Assembly (NCBI GenBank): GCA_963277665.1
Contig: OY728153.1
Span: forward strand, 270,604,250 to 270,668,249
Direction: 5' to 3'
DNA length: 64,000 bases
Origin: Viscum album
Taxonomy: Eukaryota > Streptophyta > Magnoliopsida > Santalales > Viscaceae
The notes beneath the pieces are model-generated. The model was not told the DNA's origin, did no database searches, and saw only the letters and a list, made by a program, of their open reading frames with translations. Positions 48,279 to 60,661 of the stretch are shown here, piece after piece; within the stretch, counting starts at the first letter, position 1; the number at the start of each line of letters is the position of its first letter. Made by a program: the position numbers and the translations under genes.

Positions 48279-49699
48279 ATTTTTTGAAGGGTTTTTACAA
48301 TAAATTAAATGATTATCCCATTTAATTGATAATATTAATTGGTGATTTCATGTGACATAGGTTCATATGTATGTCTTTAGTGGACCACAACCCATTTTTG
48401 AAAGTTTCATTGCAATGTTTGAAACCTATGATTTCCATCTAATTATGACTAGGATGAATAAATATATAAATAAATTTTTATTGTGATAATTAATTATTAT
48501 TATTTTGTTTAATGTGAAAAAGTGAATCAATATGTTGTGATATGACTAGTTGATCGAGGGAAAAGTTTGATGGTATTTTACATTCCTTGGAGGATGTTTT
48601 CAGTCCCTAGTGGTAGAAATCAGAAAGCATTATTTGAGGTAGGGAGTATAGAAAACCTCCCCTATTGGAATTATGGCTTTATTATGTTTCATGTAGACAC
48701 TCACAATCACCATTGAGGAGATTCCCTTGGATAATTATATTAAATATAATTTTCCATTATATTAAAAAGGACTAAATAAATTAGGGGACTGATATTGGTC
48801 ATGAAAAACCCCCATGCATTGGCTAGTCATGTAGATCAATGATGGTTGAAGTTGAGTCCTTGAGAGACTTGGTGGCCTACAGACCACTTGTGAAGTGAAT
48901 CTAGACCAAATGTGATACAAAATCCCATGATTACGGAATTGAGATACATCCCTGAAAAAGGTGAGGGTGAACTATATATCCTAGGCCATATAGGCCTTAA
49001 AGGGGCTAGTTGTGATTTTGATCCATTCATTCTCATCGAGATGTGGTTAGAATAGAAATGATCTTCCATCTGATGTGACCAAGAATAGTTATATATTTCA
49101 AAGTTAGTCATTGACCAATTTGGATAACGAGATAGAACATGAGTGAGTCTGAGGACTGGTATGGGTTGTGGTCTATCTTCTTACTATTGCCTTTCTGACA
49201 TAAACTTATGTAGCCAACAAGGACAGGCTACCATTATGAAAATGTTTTGGGACACGATGTATAAGTGTATTTGGTGTTAGCCAAATATTTTTACTATGAT
49301 AGAGGATGCAATTGAGGGTATATCAACTATAATAATACCAAGAGGACCCCTGGGGGTTCTTGTTGATAGAAAGATCGTTAGTGGGTGTGTATGGACCAGG
49401 TCAGTGATGTCTACAAGAGACACTTACAACCAAAACTAGCAAAAAAACCTTGATTGGTTGATATGATAATGATGGGTATGGGAATCTAGAAAAAATCATG
49501 TATTTATTTATTAATGTTTATCATATGATTCCTTTGGAATATCTTTATAAGGATGTTCTGAAATGAATGGATCAAGGTATATGGAAGGGTACCACATTTA
49601 TAAGTCAAATATAGTTAGAGTTTACTTAGATGAGTGGATCGATATATGGTTGGATTTTCCATGAATTTTGAGATCAGTGATGAATAACCCATGTATTTT

Positions 49700-50000
49700 G
49701 GGGGTCGAATATTAATAGGGTCTACCACGGACTATGAAACTAGATGATAGGGTAACTATAATCCCTATCCCTGGAGTTAATTGGATCTGATAGGGGATAC
49801 CCCAGATTTAATGATTATGATAGGAATACCATGTGACTTATCCATAGAATCACGAGAATCATAATTGGGGTTTCCATAGATTTAAATATGGGATGATATG
49901 GATAAAACAAGCCTCATCCCTAGAGTAGAGAAGATGGTGGTAGGGGATACAATGGATTGGGTGTCTGAATGATAGGGCTACAATGGGATGAGACCTCAAA
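49700..50000 (+). repeat. Degenerate minisatellite, ~75-bp unit, in E unit 2
   Basis: Units begin near GGGGATACCCCAGATTTA, TTGGGGTTTCCATAGATTTA and GGGGATACAATGGATT, spaced about 73-79 bp. This is the counterpart of 43760-44015. Confidence 0.5.
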
Positions 50001-53000
50001 TCATGGGGTTGGACTGGGAAATACCATATATATGTATCTCACATGTTACTTGGGAGGAATGGACTTGAACATGTGATCAGTGATACCTTGACACTAGCTG
50101 AAGAAGGTATGGTTAATCTGGGTCATGGATCTAAGGATCTATATAAATTTATTTTTTTCAGTAGTTTCTTATTTATTTTTGATAAGCATATAATATTCAC
50201 ATATCATGACATCTGAATGTTAGTATGGGGCTATGTTAGTGATTCCCCACTGATTTTTGTAAACACTCACTACTTTGGACACCACTACAACTAGGTACCT
50301 GAGTTTCTATTAACTTTTGTGGGAAAACATTATTGGCTGAGGTCTGAGATAACAAGAATGAGAAGCATACTTTAGAAGGTATCAGGAGATTGTACGAGGT
50401 TCAAATCAAATATACAAGAGAGTAATTTTGTTTTATTTATTTTATTTTTTAATGTATGTGCTATAATCCAGTGTTTGTATGGAATGGATGTTCAATACTT
50501 TATAAAATTTCATTAATTAAATACCTTTTTACTTATTTTTATTATTATTTATTATTATTTTCTATTATGGATGGTTTTTGGTTGTTTTATGTTAATTTTA
50601 TACTCTAATATTGTGGATACAGTCTCCCCACAATAAAACCATAGACCCCCACAATTATTTGATAGTCTATGGAATATGGGGAGGCATTACTATGGCCACA
50701 TGGTGAATCCGTCTAGCTTATATTCAATATGTGTTATGGGATGGGATGTTATAAAATTGTATTAAATAAATTTTTTTCTATTTTTGTTTTACTATTTTTA
50801 TATTTGGTAGACATTATATTGTTGAATGTGTTAGAAAATTTTATTGATTCTAGGAAAGTGCATCGAGAAGAACAATTAAAGAAGGAATTTTAGGTTACCA
50901 GGGATATGGGATAACTATTTATTCTTTATTATGTTATAGATTCATTTTATTTTCCAACAAAGAGACACACAAGTTAATTAGATTTTAGGATTCTTGGTTT
51001 ATGGATTTCTGGAATTGTCCTACTAGTATGAGGCTACTATTTTTATTTTGACTCTTAAAATATAGAGTAAATAGGATTCTCATGAATCATATATAGAATG
51101 AAGGATCCATATTTTATAGTCAAACTTGATTGATATTTCACTAATGACTGAGGATAATTTTTTGAAAATGTTAGAAACTGATCATACGAATTACTTACTA
51201 TATAACAACTTTGTGAAATTATACTAATATAATCTTACTTGTATATGGGTTCTTTCTTTGATGGATGGTCATATGAATCTATAGTGAGATTTTTCAAAGT
51301 ACATATGATAACTATTCCTCAAGAATAAAAGGTATAGTTACCCTAGTGAGTTGTTATGACTTATGTTTCCTATGCATTGAACCCCTTATGGGTTTTTTAT
51401 GCTTATTTTGGGTTATTTAAAGTGACATGTAATAACTCATACAAAATAGAATGGGAGTTTACACACTCAAACATTTTATTATATTTCCCTTTATATATAT
51501 GAACATGGAGAATGATATGTGTGTATCATTGACTAGTGCGATGTGATCCTATGAGGAGAAGTATTATGTGTGGATGATCAGAGAGGATTTGTGCACTAGT
51601 TTAGAACATTGGTCAATCATGCTATGTCATTAAATGTGAGACCCTGTGTGTAGGTACTTGGGTGTGTCAATGCCCTGGGTTAAGACATGAGAGTGTGTGA
51701 TGCCTCATGGACTATGACCTTCCACGAGGGTGACCTTGGGATAAGTGGTGAAACATAGTTATCCTAATGTGAGATCATACCTTGTATGGATAGGAGGGAG
51801 GCCTAGATTCTCTTAGTTTATCTCAGATCCTAGTGGGTTCATTTTGGTACGATCAAGGGATATCGTGAGAGGGGTTATCTCAGGGTTGGTGTTTTATTTG
51901 GAGAAAAAATAATGATAGTTTCTTATGGGCATGAGAATGATTCATGGGAGGTGCATTGGATTTTTATGTAAAGATACTTTACTATTAGTGCTTTAGGAAT
52001 CAAATTTTGGTTTTGTGGGTTGGACTGGGGATATAACTAGTCCTAAATAATTTTTATTCTTTTTAGTAGTGTGGTTAGAACATGGGTGGATATATATGAA
52101 CATAAATGCGCTGAGGGGTGGAAAGGAATAAAGATAAGGTTGATAAGATTTGGAATAAGGATGGGTGAATGTGGTTTTGGAATGATTATATGTGGTAGTG
52201 GATGTGATATTAATCATGTAATAGAGATGTTGCCTATTTTTGAAGATGGGTTATAAGGGATCTCCGAGCATGTTTGACAATGACATGTTGCGGAGAATTT
52301 TCAACTTGGTCTTGGTGAAGTATGGATCAAAAAAGTGTGATTTATGTGTTGTAATTGTTGATGACAATAAGCGAGCTTAGATATGATGTGCTGATATGAT
52401 GTTTATAGTAATTGTGGTTTAAGGAATATATGAGGTTTCATAATGCCCCACCATAAGCGATGAGATGCCAGAAATGGGTTGGGTTTCGTGGAATAGTCTA
52501 CTTGAAGGTGGATTTTCCAGAGTATCAGGTATGCTTTGTGTTAGGGGCTAGCAGTAAGTGGGAATTGATTGAGATCCTCAACACACAATTGGTTATGGAA
52601 CCTTTTGAGGTGATTATCAAGGAATATTATATAGAAATATGTATTTTTGGGAGACCACTATAGTCCATTAGAAGATGAAAATCATATTATAAGGGTCATG
52701 ATCATGGTTGGAAGGGTCATTTAATGATAATTTTATCAATTTTAGACAATGAATAAATAAAAAAGATAAAAATTGGAATCCTTGGTGAGGATATGTAAAG
52801 ATTTAGATATGGAATTGGGTGGAGTTGGTGTAATGGCATTGAGCTTGGGATGATATTGGTGTGACCTAAGAAAGATCTATTGGGTGATACAAGATTTATG
52901 GCTTGTAACAAGGGTCAATTCCTATTTCTTCACATGGTTCAGGGATAGATTCATGTCATGAAGTATTTTATGAAAATATTACAGGGGTAGATCATGTGAT

Positions 53001-56000
53001 GAAATATAATACGGTCCCATTTTTGTTGAAAATTCATTAGAATCATGAGTAATGGTTATATAGCTTGGAGTATGAGTAGGGTCCCATACATCGGGTTAGT
53101 TTTTCAAATTATAGGATAGAGATATGATTTTATTTTGAGGATGTATCCATCAGTGAATTTGAGAATTTTCTATGTAGATAAATTCAAGAAGTTCAACTAG
53201 TGATTGTGCTTGAGGTTGAACATGGCGAGAGGGATACTATGTTTGGTACATCACGTGAGGTATGGTTAGTGGGATTTTGGAAATATGATTTTTTGAAATG
53301 AAATTTCTATAGATGGAATACTATCGGTTATAATGAGTCGATTAAAGTTGAGTTATACGGTGGGGAGCACCATGAATGTGATGATGAGGTTGAAAAACTG
53401 ACTGATGTCTTGAGTGTGCGTAAGAATAGATAACTTTATTCATGGTGTTTTAGTGAAGACTATGAGTGGGGAATATTATTTTGATAAATAATACACCTAT
53501 TGTTTGGAGATGCAAAACAAAAAATCATTGGGAATTGAAGAGTGGAATTATATTAACATGGAATAGTTTAGATACCTGGGTAGGTAAGGGTGTATGTTTA
53601 AAGAGACAAAGAGACATCATTGGGATGAGAAGTTTTCTAGTGGTGAGATTGTAAAACACCATGCCTATAAATGTTGAAAAGTTTTAGTGAAAATTTTATT
53701 TTTTAATTTTCACGATGATTCATTTTAAGAACCATGAATCAGAATGATTTTATGAGGGTTCTATAATTATTATACGATGTTTTTAGATATGGGTTAAGTT
53801 TTGGGGAAAGGCCCAAGGGTTCAAGAGAGAATAATTAGAGGAATAAGTGGTTAGGGATTTAGAAAAAAGGCACCACAAGTGTTTTACAATATAAATAGTT
53901 ATTCATGATGTAAAATGGATTCATGGAGTATGCTCAATGGTTTTCAATAGGTTATCTATGTATTGAAAATAATAGTCTGATAATTCATAGTGTGACACTA
54001 TGTATCAAACTATGAATGTGGCCTTATTCATTTTTTTCTTTTATCGAGGGTCTTAGTAACTTCATTATTTCATAAAATTAACAATCTTGTAGTATTTCTT
54101 TGGTTGACAGTACCCTTCCCTACCTTTTTCTAATTTTATTTCATTAATGGGTGTAATTAGATAATATATCCAAGCAGGTTCCTCATATCCTCCTTCCTTT
54201 TACACCTTCAAATTGACACTAATTTTAGGGATGTTTTTTGTGTAAAAATAGTGATTTCAATAGTGGATTATGAAATATTCTATTTTATTCATAGTTCACA
54301 TAGATCATAGGAAGGGGGAAACTAAGATGAAATTATCCTACTTCTACACATCATACATTGAGGTACACCAACGTTTAGAATTTTATAAGGTTTTTCTCCA
54401 TAAATTAAATAATTAGGCTATTGAATTGATTAATTTAATTAGGGACCTTGTGTGGAGTAGGTTCATATGAAATATAGAAGTGGAAAACACCCCATTCTGG
54501 GTATTTTCAACATTTTATAGTGACATAGTGATTATTTTCTAATTACTCTATGGTTGAATTAGTGAAATATATTTTTTATAGTTAATTAATTATTATTATT
54601 TTTGTTGTGAAATAGTGATGCAAGACATTGAGATGATACCAATTGATTAAGGGAAAAGTTAGATGATTTTGGATGGACTTTGATAGCTACTTTTGGACCT
54701 AAGAAATAGGAATGGGAAATATTTGTAATGCGCCAAAAGTTTTTGAAATATTTCTTTTCAAATTAATTTAATATTTTTGATTTTCTCATTTCACACAACA
54801 TTGAAGACAATTTATTTTATATTTAATCACTATGTTTTTCTTGAATTATATGCAAGACCAAATTAATCATGAAACACAAACAAAATAATCTTTAGTGTAC
54901 TATACCCAGACCACCAAGGTTAGATTGTGTTATACAAAACAATGAAATTTTCAATGGCTTGTGTAACACGCAAGACTGATGTTTATAGAATTATAATATA
55001 TTACTAAGATAAGATCAGTTAATATAAAAATATAAATTCAAGATGTTAAATCGGTGTTTATAAATATTATTAACTAATTTATAAAAATTTTACTTTACAA
55101 AATATAAAATGAATTCATAGGGTACCAATTAATTATAAATAAATTTGAATGTCTATTGAGTAATGAAGGTAAAATTACTATTTTTATGGTCATCAAGCTA
55201 TTTTACCCAAATTAATTAAATTATATACAATTAATGAGTGATATTAATATAATATATATGTTATATATTCATTAAAATATTTTTCTTATGCATTGAATAT
55301 ATTTTTTAGACATAAGATAATCAAATACCCTAATATTATTCTTAAAAAATTAATATTTTATAAATATAGTTTTAAACAATTTTAATGGAGAACCCATTTT
55401 AAATACTAATTTCTGAATTTTTACATACCAAATATGTCAAAATAATGTATATATTTGAAATAAAAAACATAAAAATTAGATATGTATAATTTATTTTTCT
55501 TTTTCTGTAAGGTTTCATTTTTTAATGAATAGTTATAAATACAGAATTTTTGTTCAAAACTCCTGTTTCATAAAATATATTTATTAAGATAAATTCTATT
55601 TTAAATTTTTTTAAAAGTTTAATTAGATAATATTTTTATAAATTAACATAATTTAGGTCATTGATATTAATTTTAGATTGAAATTAGATATAAAACTTTA
55701 GCAAACCTTTGAATGTTTTTACTTTAAGAACATGCATTATCGACCCGACTGCAGGATTTTAAATTAATTTCTCCCACTTATGTGATTCGAATTTGAAAAA
55801 ATGGATTCCATATATGTAATCATAATAATATATAATTTCTGATAAGGTAAAATTAATATTTTACTAATATTATTAGTGAATGCAATTAAAATTTATTAAG
55901 TTAGTTAAGGTAAAATTAAACTTAACTAATGACTAAACCTTAATTTTAAGACCCAAAACAACCTAGAAACTTGTAAAAACCCATTTTTTGGAAATTATTA

Positions 56001-56114
56001 TGCATTTTACATTACATTGTACATTTGGGTTGTTTTTTTATGAATTATATTTTGTAAAAACATGGGTACACCTAACTTGTTTTCAAAAACTCCAAGTGTG
56101 TCCTTTCCCTTCCC

Positions 56115-56122
56115 TATAAAAG
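56115..56122 (+). promoter_or_regulatory. LTR TATA box (F)
   Basis: TATAAAAG is 1.39 kb into the LTR, followed by the pyrimidine-rich leader (CCACCATCTCTCCCTATTC). Confidence 0.7.
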
Positions 56123-56544
56123 ACCACCATCTCTCCCTATTCTTTACACCAATAAAACCACATATATTATACCAATACACACTCAGTAAAATTCCCAAAA
56201 TACCTCCATTACACCTTTAATCCTTTATTTTGGCAGAAATTATTCCAAGGAAGCATTTTGGTACAAACCGAAAGGAGTTACACAATTAAGAGGGAAAGCC
56301 TTCTCTCAAGCTCCTTTCATTTATTTTCATAATCCAAGCCAGCCACTCTATTTATTAAATTATTGTATAAAAATAGTATCATAAATATACTGTGATGTTT
56401 TTATGATAAGGGCTTGACCTACACATACACACACCTCTATCTAATAGGTAATAAACATATAGTTTATGTGTATGACGAACTTTTTCCAGACAAAATGATG
56501 ATTTTTCAATTTTATTTATCACCTCTCATGGTGGAAATTATGAT

Positions 56545-56571
56545 AATATATATATATATATATATATATAT
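56545..56571. repeat. (AT)n microsatellite in F LTR
   Basis: An uninterrupted AT run between the leader and the second module. The A LTRs hold TA-rich runs in the matching spacer. Confidence 0.85.
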
Positions 56572-56667
56572 TATTAATTATTTATTCATTCTTATGTATT
56601 ATTTTTATACCATATATATATTTTTTAATTTCCATTCAGTGTAAATATGATAATTTGGATTGAGGAA

Positions 56668-56915
56668 GTGTAGACTACCACCCCCTCAAAGTGATGTGAT
56701 TTGTTCACACAATACATGTAATGTATTAAGGATTGGTTTAGTGAAATCATAATATATATATAAAATTATGATTATAATGGAATTATATTATATACATATA
56801 TACATATATTCTATTTTCATTTATTCTTTCTATATGTCAATAAAAATGGAAACAATGTACATGCGTACGTATGACTTACCATCTCTAGGAATGGTGTATT
56901 CCATTTCATAATTAC
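56668..56915 (+). promoter_or_regulatory. Hairpin modules of the F LTR
   Basis: At 56668-56705 GTAGACTACCACCCCCTCA matches the complement of the second C module. At 56850-56915 the core GACTTACCATCTCTAGGAA is preceded by GCGTACGTA and flanked by AAAATGGAAACAATG and GGTGTATTCCATTTCA, matching the third A module. Spacing is about 195 bp. The first module, expected near 56400-56460, is too worn to call. Confidence 0.6.
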
Positions 56916-58191
56916 ACATTCTTCATATTATTATAATATATTTATATTGGATATAAATTATATTTATATAAAGGTTTAAATTCTAGAATCATGATACTTG
57001 TATAAGTACCAACAATATTACAAATTATGACACATGCAAAGAATAAAGTGAATATTATCAGAAGTGAAACATTAACATATTATAGTGAACACGAGGGAAA
57101 TATAAAGTCATTATAAAACAATAAATGGTATTATATATAAAAATATGGTTATATAAAAGATTTATAACTAATTTTTATTTATTTTACAGGTAGTTTGTGA
57201 AAGAACCCAGATCTACTTTTCCAGTATGTTTTACTTTTTTGTAGTTTTTGATAAAGAGATGAAAATTTTGATATTTTTGAAGTACACACCATGTATATTA
57301 TGAGTATAAGTCATGTACTAAGTTGATGCATGAAAACATGCTCTGTCCATGTAATGGATGCTGACATGGACGTGTGCAAGGTGACCTGGAGACTGCCTAA
57401 AGCGGAGTATGGAAACGATAAGTATACACCGGGTACTTCCAAAGTACATGCTGTAAATTTTATTTTTTCCATTAAACGCACTGGGTTCGTGTCTGACGGA
57501 CAGAACCGTCTCCTTATTGGTTAAGTTCGACCGGGATCTCTTGTACAACCATGATCATTCTCCAAGCCCCTGACTGAGCATCCAATCTCTGAATCGACCA
57601 TCATCGATTGCATTGGGATCGCCTTGGTATGCTCTTCCTTCTGTCTGAGATTATTTTCTTGATTCCTCCTCTTTCTCAAGTTATCCATTGTTGAAATTAT
57701 GAGACTTTTGTGTTGATCTACGATGTTCTTGAAAGATTCAAGTCATTAAGTTCATGTATAGCGATCTACCAACATCGAGGTAGGTGGTTTGTGCCTTTCT
57801 ATTGAATGACCTTGAGTTATATGTGCAAAATCACCAATACCCATGAACGGGGTATTTCATGTTTACAATTTTAGCCCTACAGATTTCTTGATATGATTTT
57901 ATGCTTGTGTATAGGTCGAATTGATTATGAATAGGGTGATTTTATATGCATTGGAGGTGCTTTCCCATGCATGTTTTGTTTATGGCTGTTTAGTTATGCT
58001 TAGTTTGTTAGGGTTCCTTGTTTACCCATGCATAGTATTGTAGGATGGTGTGACCATTGTCCTGACATGTTGTTGTTATAGTATTCTATCCAATTAGTTC
58101 TTGAGGTTTACTTTGGCTGATTCATGATGCTATGCTTGCTTGACTTACACAGGGCCATGAGAACCTAGTGTGGTAGACCATCAGAAGATTG

Positions 58192-58430
58192 GACGTAAGG
58201 GCTTCTCCAGAGTGTCTATTTTATTATTTCGATGTGAGACCATAGGGGGAATTGATGTAAGTTCTTACTTAGAGTGTTTGTAGTTCCTCGCCATGGGCCA
58301 TAGTGGGAATGTGACGTAAGTGGTTCCCCAGAGCACCTTTAGTTACCAATACGAGACTATAAGAGGAATTCATGACGACTGCTTCCTCAAAGAGTCTATA
58401 ATTAATCTTAAATAGAGGGGCTAGACTGAG
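58192..58430 (+). repeat. Minisatellite, four ~60-bp units, F LTR
   Basis: Units start at 58192, 58254, 58313 and about 58373. They share GACGTAAG, TTC-CCAGAGTGTCTA, CGAGACCATA and GGGGGAATT motifs with small changes. Confidence 0.75.
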
Positions 58431-58600
58431 TGTAATGCCCAGAGGGTTGCATGTATTTTTTGGTTGAACCAGATGGGTAAGGCTGTGAGTACTTACCAGA
58501 GGGTTACCAGTTGTGTTTAACTGCTTGCTTGTACTTGTTTGGTTGAACCAGAGGAGTTAGGCTATGAGTACTACCTCGAGGGTTACCTTCTTTGATTAGC
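58417..58600 (+). repeat. Minisatellite, ~79-bp unit, about 2.5 copies, F LTR
   Basis: GGTTGAACCAGA starts at 58462 and 58541. Each is followed by GGCTGTGAGTACT or GGCTATGAGTACT and GAGGGTTACC. A partial earlier unit begins with CTGAGTGTAATGCCCAGAGG (about 58428). Confidence 0.75.
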
Positions 58601-59259
58601 TATTGTTTGATATCTGAAACTGAGTTCATTGAAACTGTGGAATGTTTACTACTGATTACTTCCTTTTTTACTACTTTCTTTACTTATTGCCTTCCATATA
58701 TTCACTTACTTTTAGGAACAAATCTTGTGGATGTTTTATAAAGGAATTTAGTCTCACACCCTGTTTGGGCCAAGCTATTGGGCCTAATAATATTATATTG
58801 TTTTAGGTATAGATAAGGTAAAGGGCCTTCTACTTTAGGTACTTAACTACTTTGGTGCCGAAGAGCATGAGACCAAGCTGGGGCTTGTGATGCTGAGGAG
58901 TTGTTTACTCTTTTATTTTGTACTTTGGTTTAGTTCTTTATTTCATCACTGTGACTATTTTGGCTGATTTCCTAGACATATGTATCATGAATCATTTATA
59001 TATATGTTCTCTAGTTGTTTCTTCATCAGTCTTCTGTTGTTTACTATCATTTGGTATGTTTAATATTTCCCCTATTGTATATATGTTTTAATTTCGCTGT
59101 GTTACTGTTCCAATGAGGGTATAGTTTCCCCAATATCACATACAAGGCCCTCCCTACCAGTCGACAGCAACCAGTGTTCGTGGAAATTCACTTGAGGCCA
59201 TGTGACCAACCGTGTACGGGGAGTTTCTAGGCGGCTTCCAGAACCAGAACATTACAAAG

Positions 59260-59271
59260 TGGTATAAGAGG
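59260..59271 (+). other. Primer-binding site of element F
   Basis: TGGTATAAGAGG, three bases after the CATTACA end of the LTR, is a one- or two-base variant of the initiator-Met site seen in A and C. Confidence 0.8.
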
Positions 59272-60003
59272 TGTTTTTTCTTATTGACATACTATTTGGA
59301 GCTTATAGTTAGGGATAGGACGGAATAGGTACTTGGTAAGAAGTTGTGCCTGGGAGTAGCCAACCCATGTACAGGGAAAATCCAATTTACCTCGTCAATG
59401 CAATTTTTCTTGTTCTTCATTTTTACGGTTGATTTTATTTTCACTCTTGGGTGACTCACATGTATTGTGCTATTATCATCGATTTTATTGAGGTTCTGTT
59501 TCTATTGAAACCCGATGAGATGAGGGTATTCCATCTCATGCATCATATAAGAACTTTCTAGAAATCACGTATCAAGCATTCTTTCCATGCCATTTAGGGT
59601 GCATTAGAGATAGCATGTTGTAGTGATAGACATTGTGTAGAATATGGATGCTGTTGTGACAGATTCCATGATAAAATACATGTTGTTTGATAGGTTATTG
59701 ATTGTGTAAGGTTAGTTTGAATGAACTTCAATATTTGGTTTTTGAGGTGTTATGGGCCCTTATGGACCAGAATTCGGTGGATTACCTTGTTTATAAAATG
59801 TATAAGATGCCAAGATTTGATTCACGGGGACTATGGGCTCTTACGGATCATAATTTGGTACTTTAATGTTCGTTTCAGTGATTTTTAGTGTTCCAGAGTA
59901 GTTTTTGGGGCTTATTATCCGGAAAAATCCCGAATATATGGTGTGTAATGTTAAATACATTCCATGTGTTCTTCTATTCGGTAAGAAACTGTTTTTCTTA
60001 AGT

Positions 60004-60490
60004 ACATGTCGTGTACCGTAAGTACACGCTGTGTGGTCTCTAGCCGTGTGGGCATGGACACAAGACAGAGAAATCCTTTGGCGAATATGCCATGTACCGA
60101 CTGTACATATCGTGTTGGGTTGACCATGTGTATAAACATTTGACAAATGACACAGACGGATAAATCAATGGTTAGACATGTTGTGTAATTTTTGAACAAG
60201 ATGTGTAGTGAAATCCTGGAACCCGGCTGTGTAACAAACAACACAGTTTGGAAAAATCTTCTAGCACACTCCGTGTTTCACAAAGACATGCCATGTAGTC
60301 ATGTTCTAGGAGAATAGTGTAGCTTTGTCATGTAGACGAACTTGGGTAGGGGAAGAGGATTCAAGTACATGCTGTGTATTAGGACAACACGTTGTGTGTT
60401 TGGGGTGTTACATGACCTGGGTTGGCAGAAGTACACACCCATGTGAATGACTTAAGGGAACACGTCGTGCTGAGATTATACACGCCATGT
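60004..60490. repeat. Cluster of ACAYGNYRTGT palindromic 11-mers
   Basis: Eleven copies start at 60004, 60024, 60085 (ATATG variant), 60105, 60176, 60266, 60286, 60367, 60387, 60460 and 60480. The consensus is ACA(C/T)G-N-C(A/G)TGT. The two halves can pair, so each can form a small hairpin or bind a symmetric protein dimer. Additional half-sites (GCCGTGTGG, GGCTGTGTAA) lie between them. Confidence 0.75.
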
Positions 60491-60661
60491 AGTGATGTTA
60501 TGGAAAACTTGAATACTTTATTTCTATTGTTCCCTTCTTTCACTTCTAGTTTCAAGTCCTTGTTATCTTGATCTAAGGTGTGCGTTTGAGTTTGCAGAGT
60601 CATTCTGCCGAGACATCCTCCATTTATTGTCCAGTTTCAAGGCAGTGATCAGGCACCATAC

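Larger units (their letters stand above)
43500..54723 (+). mobile_element. Family E: two tandem copies of a ~6-kb non-coding LTR-element unit
   Basis: Paired landmarks show a direct repeat with a period near 5.93-6.1 kb: 43600/49527, 44640/50605, 46000/51960, 46800/52880, 48060/54100 and 48490/54585. Copies have drifted a lot. Blocks at 44640-44790 and 50605-50755 match the end of the F LTR (59125-59256), and at 44788 an AAAGTGGCATCATTGC sequence matches the F priming-site junction (AAAGTGGTATAAGAGG). LTR ends can therefore be placed at about 44788 and 50755. The LTR starts are not certain. No gag or pol motif was found in six frames. The ORFs here (for example 47880-48086, 52071-52256 and 52460-52663) are not conserved between the two copies. 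The second copy is cut at 54723 by element F. Confidence 0.6.
54724..59256 (+). repeat. 5' LTR of element F (4533 bp)
   Basis: It begins TGTAATGCGCC and ends GAACATTACA. The 7-bp ends TGTAATG and CATTACA are exact complements. A TATA box lies at 56115-56122, a leader similar to that of C (GTACAAACCGAAAGGAGTTAC at about 56262) follows, and modules are at 56668-56705 and 56850-56915. The 3' third holds two minisatellites (58192-58430 and about 58417-58600). The segment from 57310 to 57540 is more GC-rich and has frames open on both strands, with no recognisable protein. Confidence 0.8.
59257..60661 (+). other. Untranslated leader of element F with a palindrome cluster
   Basis: About 1.4 kb between the LTR and gag. 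It contains no conserved coding frame; the - strand frames at 59841-60603 only exist because the repeated 11-mers lack stops. From 60004 to 60490 it carries a cluster of near-palindromic 11-mers. Just before gag, GTTTGCAG at about 60592-60599 resembles a splice acceptor. Confidence 0.6.

Noticed and set aside
59841..60603. - strand frames in the F leader
   Set aside because: They exist because the repeated 11-mers happen to lack stops on that strand; the coding direction of F is +.
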